From Microbacterium sp. 1.5R (lineage in GTDB: Bacteria; Actinomycetota; Actinomycetes; Actinomycetales; Microbacteriaceae), in NCBI RefSeq assembly GCF_007667425.1, contig NZ_VDRC01000002.1:356255-396971 (forward strand): DNA of 40,717 bases. The letters are read 5' to 3'. Shown piece by piece: positions 31,565 to 40,080 of this stretch. A program made the translations under genes and the position numbers. Position 1 is the first letter of the stretch. The number at the start of each line of letters is the position of its first letter. The notes beneath the pieces are model-generated. The model did not search any database, was not told the DNA's origin, and was given only the letters and a program-made list of their open reading frames with translations.

Positions 31565-33745
31565 ATGACTTCCCCCGCCGAGACCGCGCCGTCGTCCGTG
31601 ACGAGTGACGGCACCAGACAGCACGCGCTCGCCGCCCTGCGGGAGTTGGTCGGTCGCGAGGACGCCGATTTCCATGACGGGCAGTACGAGGCGATCGAGG
31701 CCCTCGTCGACGGTCGACGCCGGGCGCTGGTCGTGCAGCGCACAGGGTGGGGCAAGTCGGCGGTGTATTTCGTCGCGACCCTGCTGCTGCGCCGTCAGGG
31801 AGCCGGACCGACGGTACTGGTCTCGCCGCTGCTCGCCCTGATGCGCGATCAGATCGCCGCGGCGGAGCGCGCGGGTGTGCGGGCGGTCGCGATCAACTCG
31901 ACCAACGCGCACGAATGGAGCGATGTCCTCGCCCAGCTCGACCGCGACGAGGTCGACGTCCTGCTCGTGTCGCCGGAGCGCTTGAACAATCCGGCGTTCC
32001 GCGAACAGCAGCTTCCGGCCCTCGTGCAGCGCATCGGCATGCTGGTGGTCGACGAGGCTCACTGCATCAGCGATTGGGGGCACGACTTCCGCCCCGACTA
32101 CCGACGCCTGCGCGACCTCATCGCGCAGATGCCGACGGAGGTGCCTGTCCTGGCGACCACTGCGACGGCCAACAGCCGGGTCGTCGCCGATGTGGCCGAA
32201 CAGCTCGGGAGTCTCACGCAGGCTCCTCTTTCGTCCTCTTCCCCCTCGTCCCCCTCTTCTTCCCTCCCGTCCGAATCCGTTCTCACCATTCGCGGGCCGC
32301 TCGCTCGCACCTCGCTGCGACTCGGCGTGCTGCGACTCCGCGACTCCGCGAGTCGGCTGGCATGGTTGCTCAGCCACCTCGACGACCTCCCGGGCTCCGG
32401 AATCATCTATGCGCTCACCGTCGCGGCCGCTGTCGACACCGCGCGGCTGTTGCGTGAGCACGGACACGACGTGCGTGCGTATACGGGCCAGACGGATGCC
32501 GAGGAGCGCGAGGAATCCGAGGGGATGCTGAAGCGCAACGAGGTGAAGGCGCTCGTCGCGACGAGCGCGCTGGGGATGGGATTTGATAAGCCCGACCTCG
32601 GCTTCGTCGTGCATCTCGGAGCCCCCTCCTCGCCGGTCGCGTACTACCAGCAGGTCGGTCGTGCCGGTCGAGCGAGTGACAGTGCCGACGTGCTGCTGCT
32701 TCCCGGCGTCGAGGACCGCGACATCTGGCACTACTTCGCGACGGCGTCGATGCCCGACCGCGAGCGGGCCGAGCGGGTGATCGGCGCGCTCGGTGACACT
32801 CCGATCTCGACGCCGGCGCTCGAGGCGATGGTCGACATCCGGCGCACGCCGCTGGAGCTGCTGCTCAAGGTCCTCGACGTCGACGGCGCAGTGCGGAAGG
32901 TGCAGGGCGGCTGGATCGCGACAGGCGAGCCGTGGACGTATGACGCGGCCCGCTACGAACGGATCGCCGCCGAGCGCGTGGCCGAGCAGCAGCACATGCT
33001 CGATTACGAGCAGACCGGCGAGTGCCGCATGGAGTTCCTGCAGCGGGCGCTCGATGACGACACAGCGGCGCCGTGCGGCCGTTGCGACAACTGCGCGGGG
33101 GTGTGGTTCCCGCAGGAGATCGCCAGCCAGGCCGGCGCCCAGGCGGCGGAGTCGCTCGACCGGGTCGGAGTGCCGATCGAACCTCGGCGGGCCTGGCCGA
33201 CTGGCGCCGACCGACTCGACGTCCCGGTGCGCGGGCGGATCCCCGCCGACGAACAGGCCCATGAGGGTCGCGTGCTCGCCCGGCTGACGGATCTCGGGTG
33301 GGGCGGCACCCTCCGCCAGGTGTTCGCCGCCGGTGCGCCCGATGCCGCGATCACGCCGCAGCTGCTCGACGCCTGCATCCGGGTGCTCGCTCGGTGGGAA
33401 TGGGCTGAGCGGCCGGTCGCGGTGGTGGCCATGCCGTCACGCGCGCGTCCTCTCCTCGCCGACTCGCTCGCGCGCGGGTTGGCGGAGGTCGGCCGCCTGC
33501 CGTATCTCGGGGCGCTCGCGCTCGTCGACGGCGGACCGACCGGCCAGGCCGGGGGGAACAGCGTGTTCCGACTCGCCGGCCTCTGGGATCGGCTCAGCGC
33601 CGACCACCTCGACGTGCCTTCCGGGCCGGTGTTCCTCGTCGATGATTTCGTCGACAGCCGCTGGACCGTGACCGTGGCCGCGCGCGTGCTGCGCCAGTCG
33701 GGCGCGACCGGCGTGCTGCCGTTCGCGTTGGCGCTGCGCGGCTGA
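31565..33745 (+). CDS. RecQ-family DNA helicase with C-terminal phosphoribosyltransferase-like segment
   Basis: The 726-residue protein unwinds DNA with ATP. The helicase core has Walker A VQRTGWGKSAVYF (K64), the RecQ DEAH box VVDEAHCISDWGHDFRPDYRR, LATTATAN, and the second RecA domain ending YYQQVGRAGRASD. A RecQ-type zinc region follows (CRMEFLQRAL, then CGRCDNC). The last ~40 residues contain VFLVDDFVDSRWTVTVAARV, like the PRPP loop of phosphoribosyltransferases. A Ser/Pro-rich insert (residues ~220-238) separates the two RecA domains. GTGGAGG is very close to the ATG at 31565, so a slightly different start is possible. Confidence 0.9.
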   Translation: MTSPAETAPSSVTSDGTRQHALAALRELVGREDADFHDGQYEAIEALVDGRRRALVVQRTGWGKSAVYFVATLLLRRQGAGPTVLVSPLLALMRDQIAAAERAGVRAVAINSTNAHEWSDVLAQLDRDEVDVLLVSPERLNNPAFREQQLPALVQRIGMLVVDEAHCISDWGHDFRPDYRRLRDLIAQMPTEVPVLATTATANSRVVADVAEQLGSLTQAPLSSSSPSSPSSSLPSESVLTIRGPLARTSLRLGVLRLRDSASRLAWLLSHLDDLPGSGIIYALTVAAAVDTARLLREHGHDVRAYTGQTDAEEREESEGMLKRNEVKALVATSALGMGFDKPDLGFVVHLGAPSSPVAYYQQVGRAGRASDSADVLLLPGVEDRDIWHYFATASMPDRERAERVIGALGDTPISTPALEAMVDIRRTPLELLLKVLDVDGAVRKVQGGWIATGEPWTYDAARYERIAAERVAEQQHMLDYEQTGECRMEFLQRALDDDTAAPCGRCDNCAGVWFPQEIASQAGAQAAESLDRVGVPIEPRRAWPTGADRLDVPVRGRIPADEQAHEGRVLARLTDLGWGGTLRQVFAAGAPDAAITPQLLDACIRVLARWEWAERPVAVVAMPSRARPLLADSLARGLAEVGRLPYLGALALVDGGPTGQAGGNSVFRLAGLWDRLSADHLDVPSGPVFLVDDFVDSRWTVTVAARVLRQSGATGVLPFALALRG

Positions 33746-33819
33746 CCGCGCGCTCTCTCGGCCGGGCGCGCCCGCTCGCGCTCTCGCCAGCCAGCCCGCC
33801 CGCCGCGCAGCTCTCTCTC

Positions 33820-33848
33820 TTGACATCGAGTCCCGGCCCGAGCACATT
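33820..33848 (+). promoter_or_regulatory. Candidate promoter of the dha operon
   Basis: A consensus -35 element TTGACA lies at 33820-33825. A weak -10 (CACATT, 33843-33848) follows at 17 nt. This would leave a leader of about 85 nt before dhaK. Confidence 0.45.
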
Positions 33849-33940
33849 CGACAGTGACGGGCGACTCCGGGAATCCGCGGGCCAGTCGTCGGGAGAGTCG
33901 TCGAAGAAATTCGCGCGGCCGAGATCAAGGGAGATCCACC

Positions 33941-34933
33941 ATGAAGAAGCTCATCAACGCCCCGGAAGACGTGCTCGTCGAATCGCTGAGAGGGGTGGCG
34001 CTCGCGCATCCCGAGCTCTCAGTGGACCTCGAGACACACGTCATCACCCGTGCGACGCCCAAGGCGCAGGGCAAGGTCGCGGTGGTGTCCGGCGGCGGAT
34101 CGGGTCACGAACCCCTGCACGGCGGTTTCGTCGGGGTGGGCATGCTGGATGCGGCGGTGGCCGGCGAGATCTTCACCTCGCCGACGCCCGACCGGGTGCA
34201 GGCGGCGACGAAGGCCGTCGATCGCGGAGCCGGCGTGCTGCACATCGTGAAAAACTACACGGGCGACGTGCTGAACTTCGAGATGGCCGCCGAGCTCGCC
34301 TCCATGGAGGGTATCGAGGTCGGCACCGTGATCGTCGACGACGACGTCGCCGTGCAGGATTCCCTCTACACCGCGGGTCGCCGCGGGGTGGGGCTCACGG
34401 TGCTCCTGGAGAAGCTCGTCGGAGCCGCGGCCGAGGAAGGGCAGGATCTCGCGTCGGTCGTCGCGCTCGCGCAGCGCATCAACGGCCAGGGTCGCTCCAT
34501 GGGCATGGCGCTCACCAGCTGCACCGTCCCCGCCGCGGGGAAGCCGACGTTCGATCTGCCCGACGACCAGATGGAGATCGGCATCGGCATTCACGGCGAG
34601 CCCGGCCGTCACCGTGAGCCGCTGGCTCCGGCATCCGAGATCGCACGTCAGCTCGTCGAGCCGATCGTCGCCGACCTCGACCGCACCGGACCTGCGATCG
34701 TCATGGTGAACGGCATGGGGGCGACTCCGCAGATCGAGCTGTACCTGATGTACGCCGAGGTGGCTGCGCTGCTCGAGAAGGCGGGGATCGAGGTCGTGCG
34801 CAGCCTCGTCGGCAACTACATCACCTCTCTCGACATGGCCGGGTGCTCCGTCACGGTGCTGGCGGCGGACGACGAGCTCCTGCGGCTGTGGGATGCTCCC
34901 GTCAACACTCCGGGTCTGCGCTGGGGGGTGTGA
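33941..34933 (+). CDS. dhaK: PTS-dependent dihydroxyacetone kinase, substrate-binding subunit DhaK
   Basis: DhaK binds dihydroxyacetone covalently and presents it for phosphorylation by DhaL-ADP/ATP. The 330-residue protein has [34 protein letters not shown], and the substrate-binding His in [17 protein letters not shown] lies 7 nt before the ATG. It starts a compact dhaK-dhaL-dhaM operon, so the phosphate would come from PEP through the PTS instead of from free ATP. Confidence 0.96.
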   Translation: MKKLINAPEDVLVESLRGVALAHPELSVDLETHVITRATPKAQGKVAVVSGGGSGHEPLHGGFVGVGMLDAAVAGEIFTSPTPDRVQAATKAVDRGAGVLHIVKNYTGDVLNFEMAAELASMEGIEVGTVIVDDDVAVQDSLYTAGRRGVGLTVLLEKLVGAAAEEGQDLASVVALAQRINGQGRSMGMALTSCTVPAAGKPTFDLPDDQMEIGIGIHGEPGRHREPLAPASEIARQLVEPIVADLDRTGPAIVMVNGMGATPQIELYLMYAEVAALLEKAGIEVVRSLVGNYITSLDMAGCSVTVLAADDELLRLWDAPVNTPGLRWGV

Positions 34934-34937
34934 CCGC

Positions 34938-35582
34938 ATGACCGACACCATCGGCACCGCGACCCTCGTCGACTGGGTCACCCGCTTCCGCGACTCGATC
35001 GCCGAGAATCGCGAGTGGCTGACGGAACTGGACTCGGCGATCGGTGATGCCGACCACGGCGCGAACATGTCGCGCGGCATGACGGCGGTCGTCGACAAGC
35101 TCGCTTCCGCCACCCCGTCGACGATCGACGAGCTGCTCAAGAGCGTCGGGATGACTCTGGTGAGTTCGGTGGGCGGCGCGAGCGGCCCGTTGTACGGCAC
35201 GCTGTTCCTGCGCATGGGGGTGTCGGCCGGGGCGGTCGCCGAGCTCGATGCCGCAGGCCTCGCCGCGGCGTTGCGCGCCGGCGTCGACGGCATCGTCGCG
35301 CGCGGCAAGGCCGAAGCAGGCGATAAGACGCTGATCGACGCCATGTCGCCCGCGGTCGACGCGCTCGACGCGGGCGTCTCCCGCGGGGCAGGGCTGGCTG
35401 ACGCCACCGCCGCAGCCGCGAAGGCCGCGGCGGCGGGTCGCGATTCCACTCTGCCGCTGGTGGCCCGCAAAGGACGCGCGAGCTACCTGGGCGAACGCAG
35501 CGCCGGACACCTCGACCCGGGCGCGGCGTCCGTGACCCTCCTCTTCGACGCGCTCGCCGACGCGGTCGCCGGCGCGTCCTGA
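34938..35582 (+). CDS. dhaL: Dihydroxyacetone kinase ADP-binding subunit DhaL
   Basis: DhaL carries the nucleotide that moves phosphate from DhaM to dihydroxyacetone. The 214-residue protein shows the Mg/ADP site DSAIGDADHGANMSRG, the SSVGGASGPLYGTLFLRM loop, and a C-terminal GERSAGHLDPGAASVTLL. The start is 4 nt after the dhaK stop, and the GGGGGG run at the dhaK end can act as ribosome binding site. The stop overlaps the dhaM start (TGATG). Confidence 0.96.
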   Translation: MTDTIGTATLVDWVTRFRDSIAENREWLTELDSAIGDADHGANMSRGMTAVVDKLASATPSTIDELLKSVGMTLVSSVGGASGPLYGTLFLRMGVSAGAVAELDAAGLAAALRAGVDGIVARGKAEAGDKTLIDAMSPAVDALDAGVSRGAGLADATAAAAKAAAAGRDSTLPLVARKGRASYLGERSAGHLDPGAASVTLLFDALADAVAGAS

Positions 35583-36346
35583 TGATCGGTGTCGTCGCCG
35601 TCTCCCACAGCGCTCGGCTCGGAGAGGCGGCCCTCGAGCTCGCCATGCAGATGGTCCCGGCGGGCGAGGTGCAGGTGCGCGTGGCAGCCGGCGCGGGTGC
35701 GGATGCCGACGGCACGCCCATTCTCGGCACCGACGCGGTCGCCGTGGCTTCCGCGATGGACGAACTCGCTTCCGACTGCGACGGGGTGCTCGTGCTCATG
35801 GACCTCGGGTCGGCTGTGATGAGCGCTGAACTCGCGCTCGAGCTGCGCACGAGCGTCGTGCCGGTCCGGCTCGTCCCCGCTCCTTTCGTCGAGGGGCTGC
35901 TCGCGGCGGTGGTATCGGCGTCGGCCGGGCGAGAGATGGATGCCGTCGCTGCCGAGGCCATGGCGGCGCTCACATCCAAGACGGAGCAGTTGGGCGAGTA
36001 CCGTGCGAGCGCCGTCGATGATGCTTCCACTGCGGACGGCGGGGGCGGTGCGCAGGGTCTCACCCGCACCGTCCGGGTGCGCAACCCGCTCGGCATCCAC
36101 GCGCGTCCGGCTGCACTGATCGTCAAGGCCTCGGCCGGTGCGGAGGTGACACTGCGACGGCTGCCGGACGGCCCCGAGGCGTCGGCCGCGAGTCTGACGC
36201 GCCTGCTCGTGCTCGGCGCGAGGCAGGGGGATGAGATCGCGCTGACCGCGACGGGACCGAGCGCCGCGGATGCGCTCGATGGCGTGGCGACGCTGTTCGA
36301 CGAGGGTTTCGGCGAGGGCACATCGTCGTCCCCGCACGTCCCGTGA
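35582..36346 (+). CDS. dhaM: Dihydroxyacetone kinase phosphotransfer subunit DhaM fused to HPr
   Basis: The 254-residue protein has an EIIA-like DhaM domain (residues 1-~130, active H9 in VAVSHSARLG) and a C-terminal HPr domain (~161-250, active H173 in NPLGIHARPAA). The enzyme I-like piece found in E. coli DhaM is absent, so phosphate must come from a separate enzyme I. This layout is usual in actinobacteria. A Gly-rich linker (DGGGGAQG) joins the domains. The start overlaps dhaL by one base. Confidence 0.94.
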   Translation: MIGVVAVSHSARLGEAALELAMQMVPAGEVQVRVAAGAGADADGTPILGTDAVAVASAMDELASDCDGVLVLMDLGSAVMSAELALELRTSVVPVRLVPAPFVEGLLAAVVSASAGREMDAVAAEAMAALTSKTEQLGEYRASAVDDASTADGGGGAQGLTRTVRVRNPLGIHARPAALIVKASAGAEVTLRRLPDGPEASAASLTRLLVLGARQGDEIALTATGPSAADALDGVATLFDEGFGEGTSSSPHVP

Positions 36347-36431
36347 TCGCGCCCTCATAGCGGTCGACCGGCACGTATGCCGTCGAAGGAATGTGACCTG
36401 TAACGGTTTCACGTCGAGTTCGCGTCCTGCA

Positions 36432-36460
36432 TTCCGACATACCGCGAACGAATCTAGGAT
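36432..36460 (+). promoter_or_regulatory. Candidate promoter of the lipoprotein gene
   Basis: TTCCGA (36432-36437) and TAGGAT (36455-36460) are 17 nt apart, about 50 nt before the start codon. The -10 is good and the -35 is weak. Confidence 0.4.
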
Positions 36461-36510
36461 CGCCGCAGGGGCAGCGCCCTGGTGGCGCGAGCGGACCATC
36501 GGAGGGTCGA

Positions 36511-37809
36511 ATGCACAGTGGAGTACGTCCAGTAACGCGTCGGAGACGCGCGCTCGCCACGACGGCCGTGGTCGCGCTCGCGCTGCTCACAGCCTGCACG
36601 CCTAAGCCAGCGCCCGAAGCCAGTTCCTCGGCGTCTCCCTCTCCCGCTCCGTCGACCCCGGCGCCCTACGACGGGCCGGTACAGTTCGTCGGCGACGAGC
36701 TCGCACTGTTCGCGCTGACGGCGAAGGAAATCGCGGGGGTCTTCCCCGGGTCGCCCCCGGCGGGATCGGTCACCGACCACTTGACCGAGTACTCCGATGG
36801 CGGCGGACCGCCGTACAGTCCCGAGGTCTGCGCGATTCTCGTCGCGGAGCCGTCCCTGCGCAGCATCGGCGCGCGGGTCATCCCCTGGGAGGGCGTCGAC
36901 GGCGACGCGAGCACGGGAGCCCAGCAGATCCTCCAGTACCCGTCCGAAGAGCACGCCGCAGACGCGATGACGCAGCTCCTGTCGACGGTGGACCAGTGCG
37001 CGCAGTTCGACGCGGACGGGCCCGGCTCCTTCGACGCCGTCTTGGTTCCCGATGAGGATGGCGTCCGCGCCCTCGCCGGGACCTTCTCAGCGGACTTCTC
37101 CGGCAACCCATGGACCGCACACCACGAGTTCGTCTCGGCCGGCAATGTCCTCGTGCACCTCTGGCAGCCTTCGCCGGACGAGGGCGGATTCGACGCAGAA
37201 TCCGCGGCCGTGCTGCTGCGTGACCGAGCTGTCGCCGCGCAGCAGTCCCTCATCGAGAAGTTGACGGACGAGCCGCCCGAGACGTCCGAACCGGAACCGG
37301 TCGATCCCGCCTCGGCGTGGAACGAGTGGGAGTTCACCCCGGACGGCGTCGGGCCGCTGCGCCTCGGTGACGCGCGCGAGACGGTGCTGGCCGCTGCGCC
37401 GGGTGCGACGTCGGAGGAGATCGTCGACGGCGCCTACGTGCGGCTGCGGTCACCCGATGGCGCGGCCTCGCTCGTGCTGCACTTCACCGAGCAGGATCAG
37501 CTCGAGAGCATCACTGCGGGCGACGCGAACATCGTCGGTGACGGAGAGTTCGATGGCGCAGCTCTCCCCGCGGCCGGGGGAGTGCGTGTGGGTGCGTCCC
37601 TCGTTGACGCGGTCACGGCATTCCCCATGGGCACGTACGTGCGAGTGGTCTCCTCGGGCGAATACTTCTACCGCTGGGCGACGCGAGACGGGCGGGTCAT
37701 CGACTTCCGTGCCGATCGGAGCACCGACGACCAGGACGCGATGATCAGCGGCGTGACCGTGACCGACGCGACGCTGGCGCCGACGGCCACCCACCTCGTC
37801 GTCGATTGA
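36511..37809 (+). CDS. Secreted lipoprotein of unknown function
   Basis: The 432-residue protein starts with Arg-rich and hydrophobic segments and the lipobox LLTAC (C29), so it should be lipid-anchored on the outer face of the membrane. A Pro/Ser-rich stalk follows (~31-52). Residues ~55-250 have a cysteine pair (VCAILV and DQCAQF) and a layout like PknH-type extracellular sensor domains; this is a weak resemblance. A second module (~270-432) is separated by an acidic linker (DEPPETSEPEPVDP). GGAGGG precedes the ATG. It lies between the dha operon and paaI and has no visible link to either. Confidence 0.8.
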   Translation: MHSGVRPVTRRRRALATTAVVALALLTACTPKPAPEASSSASPSPAPSTPAPYDGPVQFVGDELALFALTAKEIAGVFPGSPPAGSVTDHLTEYSDGGGPPYSPEVCAILVAEPSLRSIGARVIPWEGVDGDASTGAQQILQYPSEEHAADAMTQLLSTVDQCAQFDADGPGSFDAVLVPDEDGVRALAGTFSADFSGNPWTAHHEFVSAGNVLVHLWQPSPDEGGFDAESAAVLLRDRAVAAQQSLIEKLTDEPPETSEPEPVDPASAWNEWEFTPDGVGPLRLGDARETVLAAAPGATSEEIVDGAYVRLRSPDGAASLVLHFTEQDQLESITAGDANIVGDGEFDGAALPAAGGVRVGASLVDAVTAFPMGTYVRVVSSGEYFYRWATRDGRVIDFRADRSTDDQDAMISGVTVTDATLAPTATHLVVD

Positions 37810-37859
37810 CCCCGCTGCTCGACCGATGGGCGGCAGGGCTTGGTCGAAAACACCTCTTT

Positions 37860-37881
37860 ACTAACCGATCGTTCAGTTAGT
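37860..37881 (+). promoter_or_regulatory. PaaR-type operator upstream of paaI-paaK
   Basis: The 22-bp site starts ACTAACCG and ends CAGTTAGT, with ATCGTT between. It matches the PaaR consensus halves (ACTNACCG and CGGTNAGT) at all fixed positions but one. TAGTAT (37878-37883) overlaps its right end and can serve as -10. The same kind of site precedes paaA, which links the two arms of the pathway. Confidence 0.8.
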
Positions 37882-37934
37882 ATGGTCGGGTCGGATGCTG
37901 CGCGAGCGGTGTCCGCCTCGACGAGGAGGTCGAC

Positions 37935-38423
37935 ATGGCAGAGACCCGCACCGCTGACGAGCCCGTGCCCGTTCCCGAGTCCGACCAGCCCGTTCCCGGG
38001 TCCGACCAGCCGGTTCATGAGTCCGCCCCGCCTCCGAACCGCGCGATGATGCAGCGGGATCGCGCCTCGGCGTCCCTCGGGCTGGTCGTCGGCCGAGACG
38101 ACCCCGGATACGCGGTCGTCTCGATGCGCGTCCGAGACGATATGACCAACGGCTTCCGCATCACCCACGGCGGTTTCGTGTTCGCGCTCGCCGACACAGC
38201 TTTCGCGATCGCGTGCAACGAGGACGACCGGGTGACGGTCGCTGCCGGTGCCGACATCTCCTTCCTCAAGTCGACGACGGCCGGTCAGACGCTGACTGCG
38301 ACCGCGGTGCGCCGCGCCCGATCGGGGCGCTCAGGTATCTACGACGTGACGGTCGTCGACGAACTCGGCGATACGGTCGCCGAGTTCCGCGGGCGTTCGC
38401 GCACAACATCGCAGACCTTCTGA
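37935..38423 (+). CDS. paaI: PaaI-type hotdog thioesterase
   Basis: PaaI hydrolyses CoA esters that build up in the phenylacetyl-CoA pathway. The 162-residue protein has the hotdog signature GFRITHGGFVFALADTAFAIACN with the catalytic Asp in LADT, then GADISFLKSTTAGQ. The first ~35 residues form an acidic, Pro-rich extension with a 7-residue repeat (PVPESDQ, PVPGSDQ, PVHESAP), not usual in the family. GAGGAGG precedes the ATG. It is the first gene after the second PaaR operator. Confidence 0.93.
   Translation: MAETRTADEPVPVPESDQPVPGSDQPVHESAPPPNRAMMQRDRASASLGLVVGRDDPGYAVVSMRVRDDMTNGFRITHGGFVFALADTAFAIACNEDDRVTVAAGADISFLKSTTAGQTLTATAVRRARSGRSGIYDVTVVDELGDTVAEFRGRSRTTSQTF
37968..38030 (+). repeat. 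21-bp in-frame tandem repeat in paaI
   Basis: Three units of 21 bp start at 37968, 37989 and 38010. The first two differ at one base (CCCGTTCCCGAGTCC, CCCGTTCCCGGGTCC); the third is diverged. They code for the 7-residue repeat in the N-terminal extension of PaaI. Confidence 0.85.
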
Positions 38424-38550
38424 CCGCATCCGCTCCGACAGCGACCTTCCGACCGCATCTCCCTGACCGCATCCGCTCCGACAGCGACATTTCCAGGCGC
38501 ATTTCCCAGACCGCATCCGTTTTGACCGCACTTCCAGACCGCATCCTCTT
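38420..38550 (+). repeat. Repeat cluster between paaI and paaK
   Basis: A 26-bp sequence (starting CTGACCGCATCCGCTCC) at 38420-38445 returns at 38463-38488. It begins with the last bases of paaI, including its TGA. Diverged GACCGCAT copies follow at about 38509, 38524 and 38537. The cluster fills most of the 148-bp gap before paaK. It looks like an expanded gene-end duplication. Confidence 0.8.
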
Positions 38551-38571
38551 CGATCACAGACTGGAGCACTC

Positions 38572-39924
38572 ATGTCGATGACGACCGAACCCTCCACCGC
38601 ATCATCTCCGCCCGCCTCCATCTCGATGATCCGCCCGCCCTCCGCCGACGAACTCGACCCGGAGGAGCGGCTGAGCCGGCCGGAGATCGAGCAGTTGCAG
38701 CTGACGAGGCTGCAGCAGACCGTGCAGCATGCATATGCGAACGTGCCGCTCTACACGCGCAAGTTCGACGAGGCGGGTGTGCACCCGGACGACATCCGCT
38801 CGCTCGCCGATGTCGAGCGGCTGCCGTTCACGACGAAGGCGGACCTGCGCGAGACCTATCCGTTCGGGATGTTCGCGGTGCCGATGAGTGAGGTGGCGCG
38901 CATCCACGCCTCCAGCGGCACGACCGGACGGCCGACGGTCGTCGGCTATACGCGGGGCGACCTGGATCGCTGGGGCAGCCTGGTGGCGCGCTCGCTGCGG
39001 GCCGCCGGTATCCGTCGCGGAATGAAGGTGCACAATGCCTACGGCTATGGGCTCTTCACCGGCGGGCTCGGCGCTCACGCCGGTATCGAGGCTCTCGGAG
39101 CGACGGTCATCCCGGTCTCGGGCGGCCAGACCGCGCGGCAGGTGCAGCTCATCCGCGATTTCGAGCCGGAGGCGATCCTGTGCACCCCGAGCTACCTGCT
39201 GACGATCGCCGATGCGATGGCGGCGCAGGGCATCGATCCGCGGTCGACGTCGCTGAAGGTGGCGGTGCTGGGTGCTGAGCCGTGGACCAACGAGATGAGG
39301 CGCGAGCTCGAGCAACGGCTGGGCATCGACGCGGTCGACATCTACGGCCTGAGCGAGGTGATGGGCCCCGGCGTCGGAAGCGAATGTCTGGAGGGCAAGG
39401 ATGGTCCGCACCTGTGGGAGGACCACTTCCTGCCCGAGGTCATCGACGCGGAGACGGGGGCGGCGTTGCCGGACGGCGAGCTCGGTGAGCTCGTGTTCAC
39501 GTCTTTGACGAAGGAGGCGTTCCCGGTGATCCGGTATCGGACGCGCGATCTCACGCGGCTGCTCCCCGGCACCGCGCGTCCGGGGATGCGGCGCATGGAG
39601 AAGGTCACCGGGCGCAACGACGACATGATCATCGTGCGGGGGGTGAACCTGTTCCCGACGCAGATCGAGGAGCTGGTGCTCGGCATCGAGCAGCTCACGC
39701 CGCATTTCATCCTCGAACTCACCAAGGAGGGCCGGATGGATGCTCTCACGGTGCGGATCGAGCGCCATCCCGATCTGTCGGTCGAGACCTGCGAGAGCGC
39801 TGCGGCGGTTCTTGCTCAGCGCATCAAGGTCTTCGTCGGGTCGACGGTCGGGGTGCGGCTCGAAGAGCCGGGTGCTCTGCCGCGTAGTGAGGGCAAGTAC
39901 AAGCGGGTGTACGACCTGCGGTGA
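38572..39924 (+). CDS. paaK: Phenylacetate-CoA ligase
   Basis: PaaK activates phenylacetate with ATP and CoA, the entry step of the pathway. The 450-residue protein has the AMP-binding P-loop HASSGTTGRPTVVGYT, NAYGYGLFTGGLGAHAG, DIYGLSEVMGPGV, RYRTRDLTRLLPG, and a C-terminal part ending SEGKYKRVYDLR. GGAG lies 8 nt before the ATG. The last 60 bp of the gene are repeated exactly 100 bp downstream. Confidence 0.96.
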   Translation: MSMTTEPSTASSPPASISMIRPPSADELDPEERLSRPEIEQLQLTRLQQTVQHAYANVPLYTRKFDEAGVHPDDIRSLADVERLPFTTKADLRETYPFGMFAVPMSEVARIHASSGTTGRPTVVGYTRGDLDRWGSLVARSLRAAGIRRGMKVHNAYGYGLFTGGLGAHAGIEALGATVIPVSGGQTARQVQLIRDFEPEAILCTPSYLLTIADAMAAQGIDPRSTSLKVAVLGAEPWTNEMRRELEQRLGIDAVDIYGLSEVMGPGVGSECLEGKDGPHLWEDHFLPEVIDAETGAALPDGELGELVFTSLTKEAFPVIRYRTRDLTRLLPGTARPGMRRMEKVTGRNDDMIIVRGVNLFPTQIEELVLGIEQLTPHFILELTKEGRMDALTVRIERHPDLSVETCESAAAVLAQRIKVFVGSTVGVRLEEPGALPRSEGKYKRVYDLR

Positions 39925-40027
39925 ACTGTCGGGCGCTGGAGCTGATGTTGAACTACTGAGCCGCGAGCCGGGTGCTCTGCCGCGTAGTGAGGGCAAGTAC
40001 AAGCGGGTGTACGACCTGCGGTGAACT
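39865..40027 (+). repeat. 63-bp perfect direct repeat of the paaK 3' end
   Basis: The segments 39865-39927 and 39965-40027 are identical and exactly 100 bp apart. The first ends paaK, including the TGA; the second is a non-coding relic that also ends in TGA. The 37 bp between them have no clear origin. Perfect identity suggests a recent event or gene conversion. Confidence 0.97.
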
Positions 40028-40080
40028 CGCGCCCCGCGCGCTGCGCACCCGGTCGATCCGCGGGTGGGAGACTGGTTGCG

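Noticed and set aside
33746..33819. Terminator after the RecQ gene
   Set aside because: The region is rich in short CG-rich runs, but no stem of convincing length and symmetry could be drawn.
39740..40024. Second short frame ending SEGKYKRVYDLR after paaK
   Set aside because: Only the duplicated 3' end of paaK is meaningful; the upstream part is a shadow of paaK in another frame.
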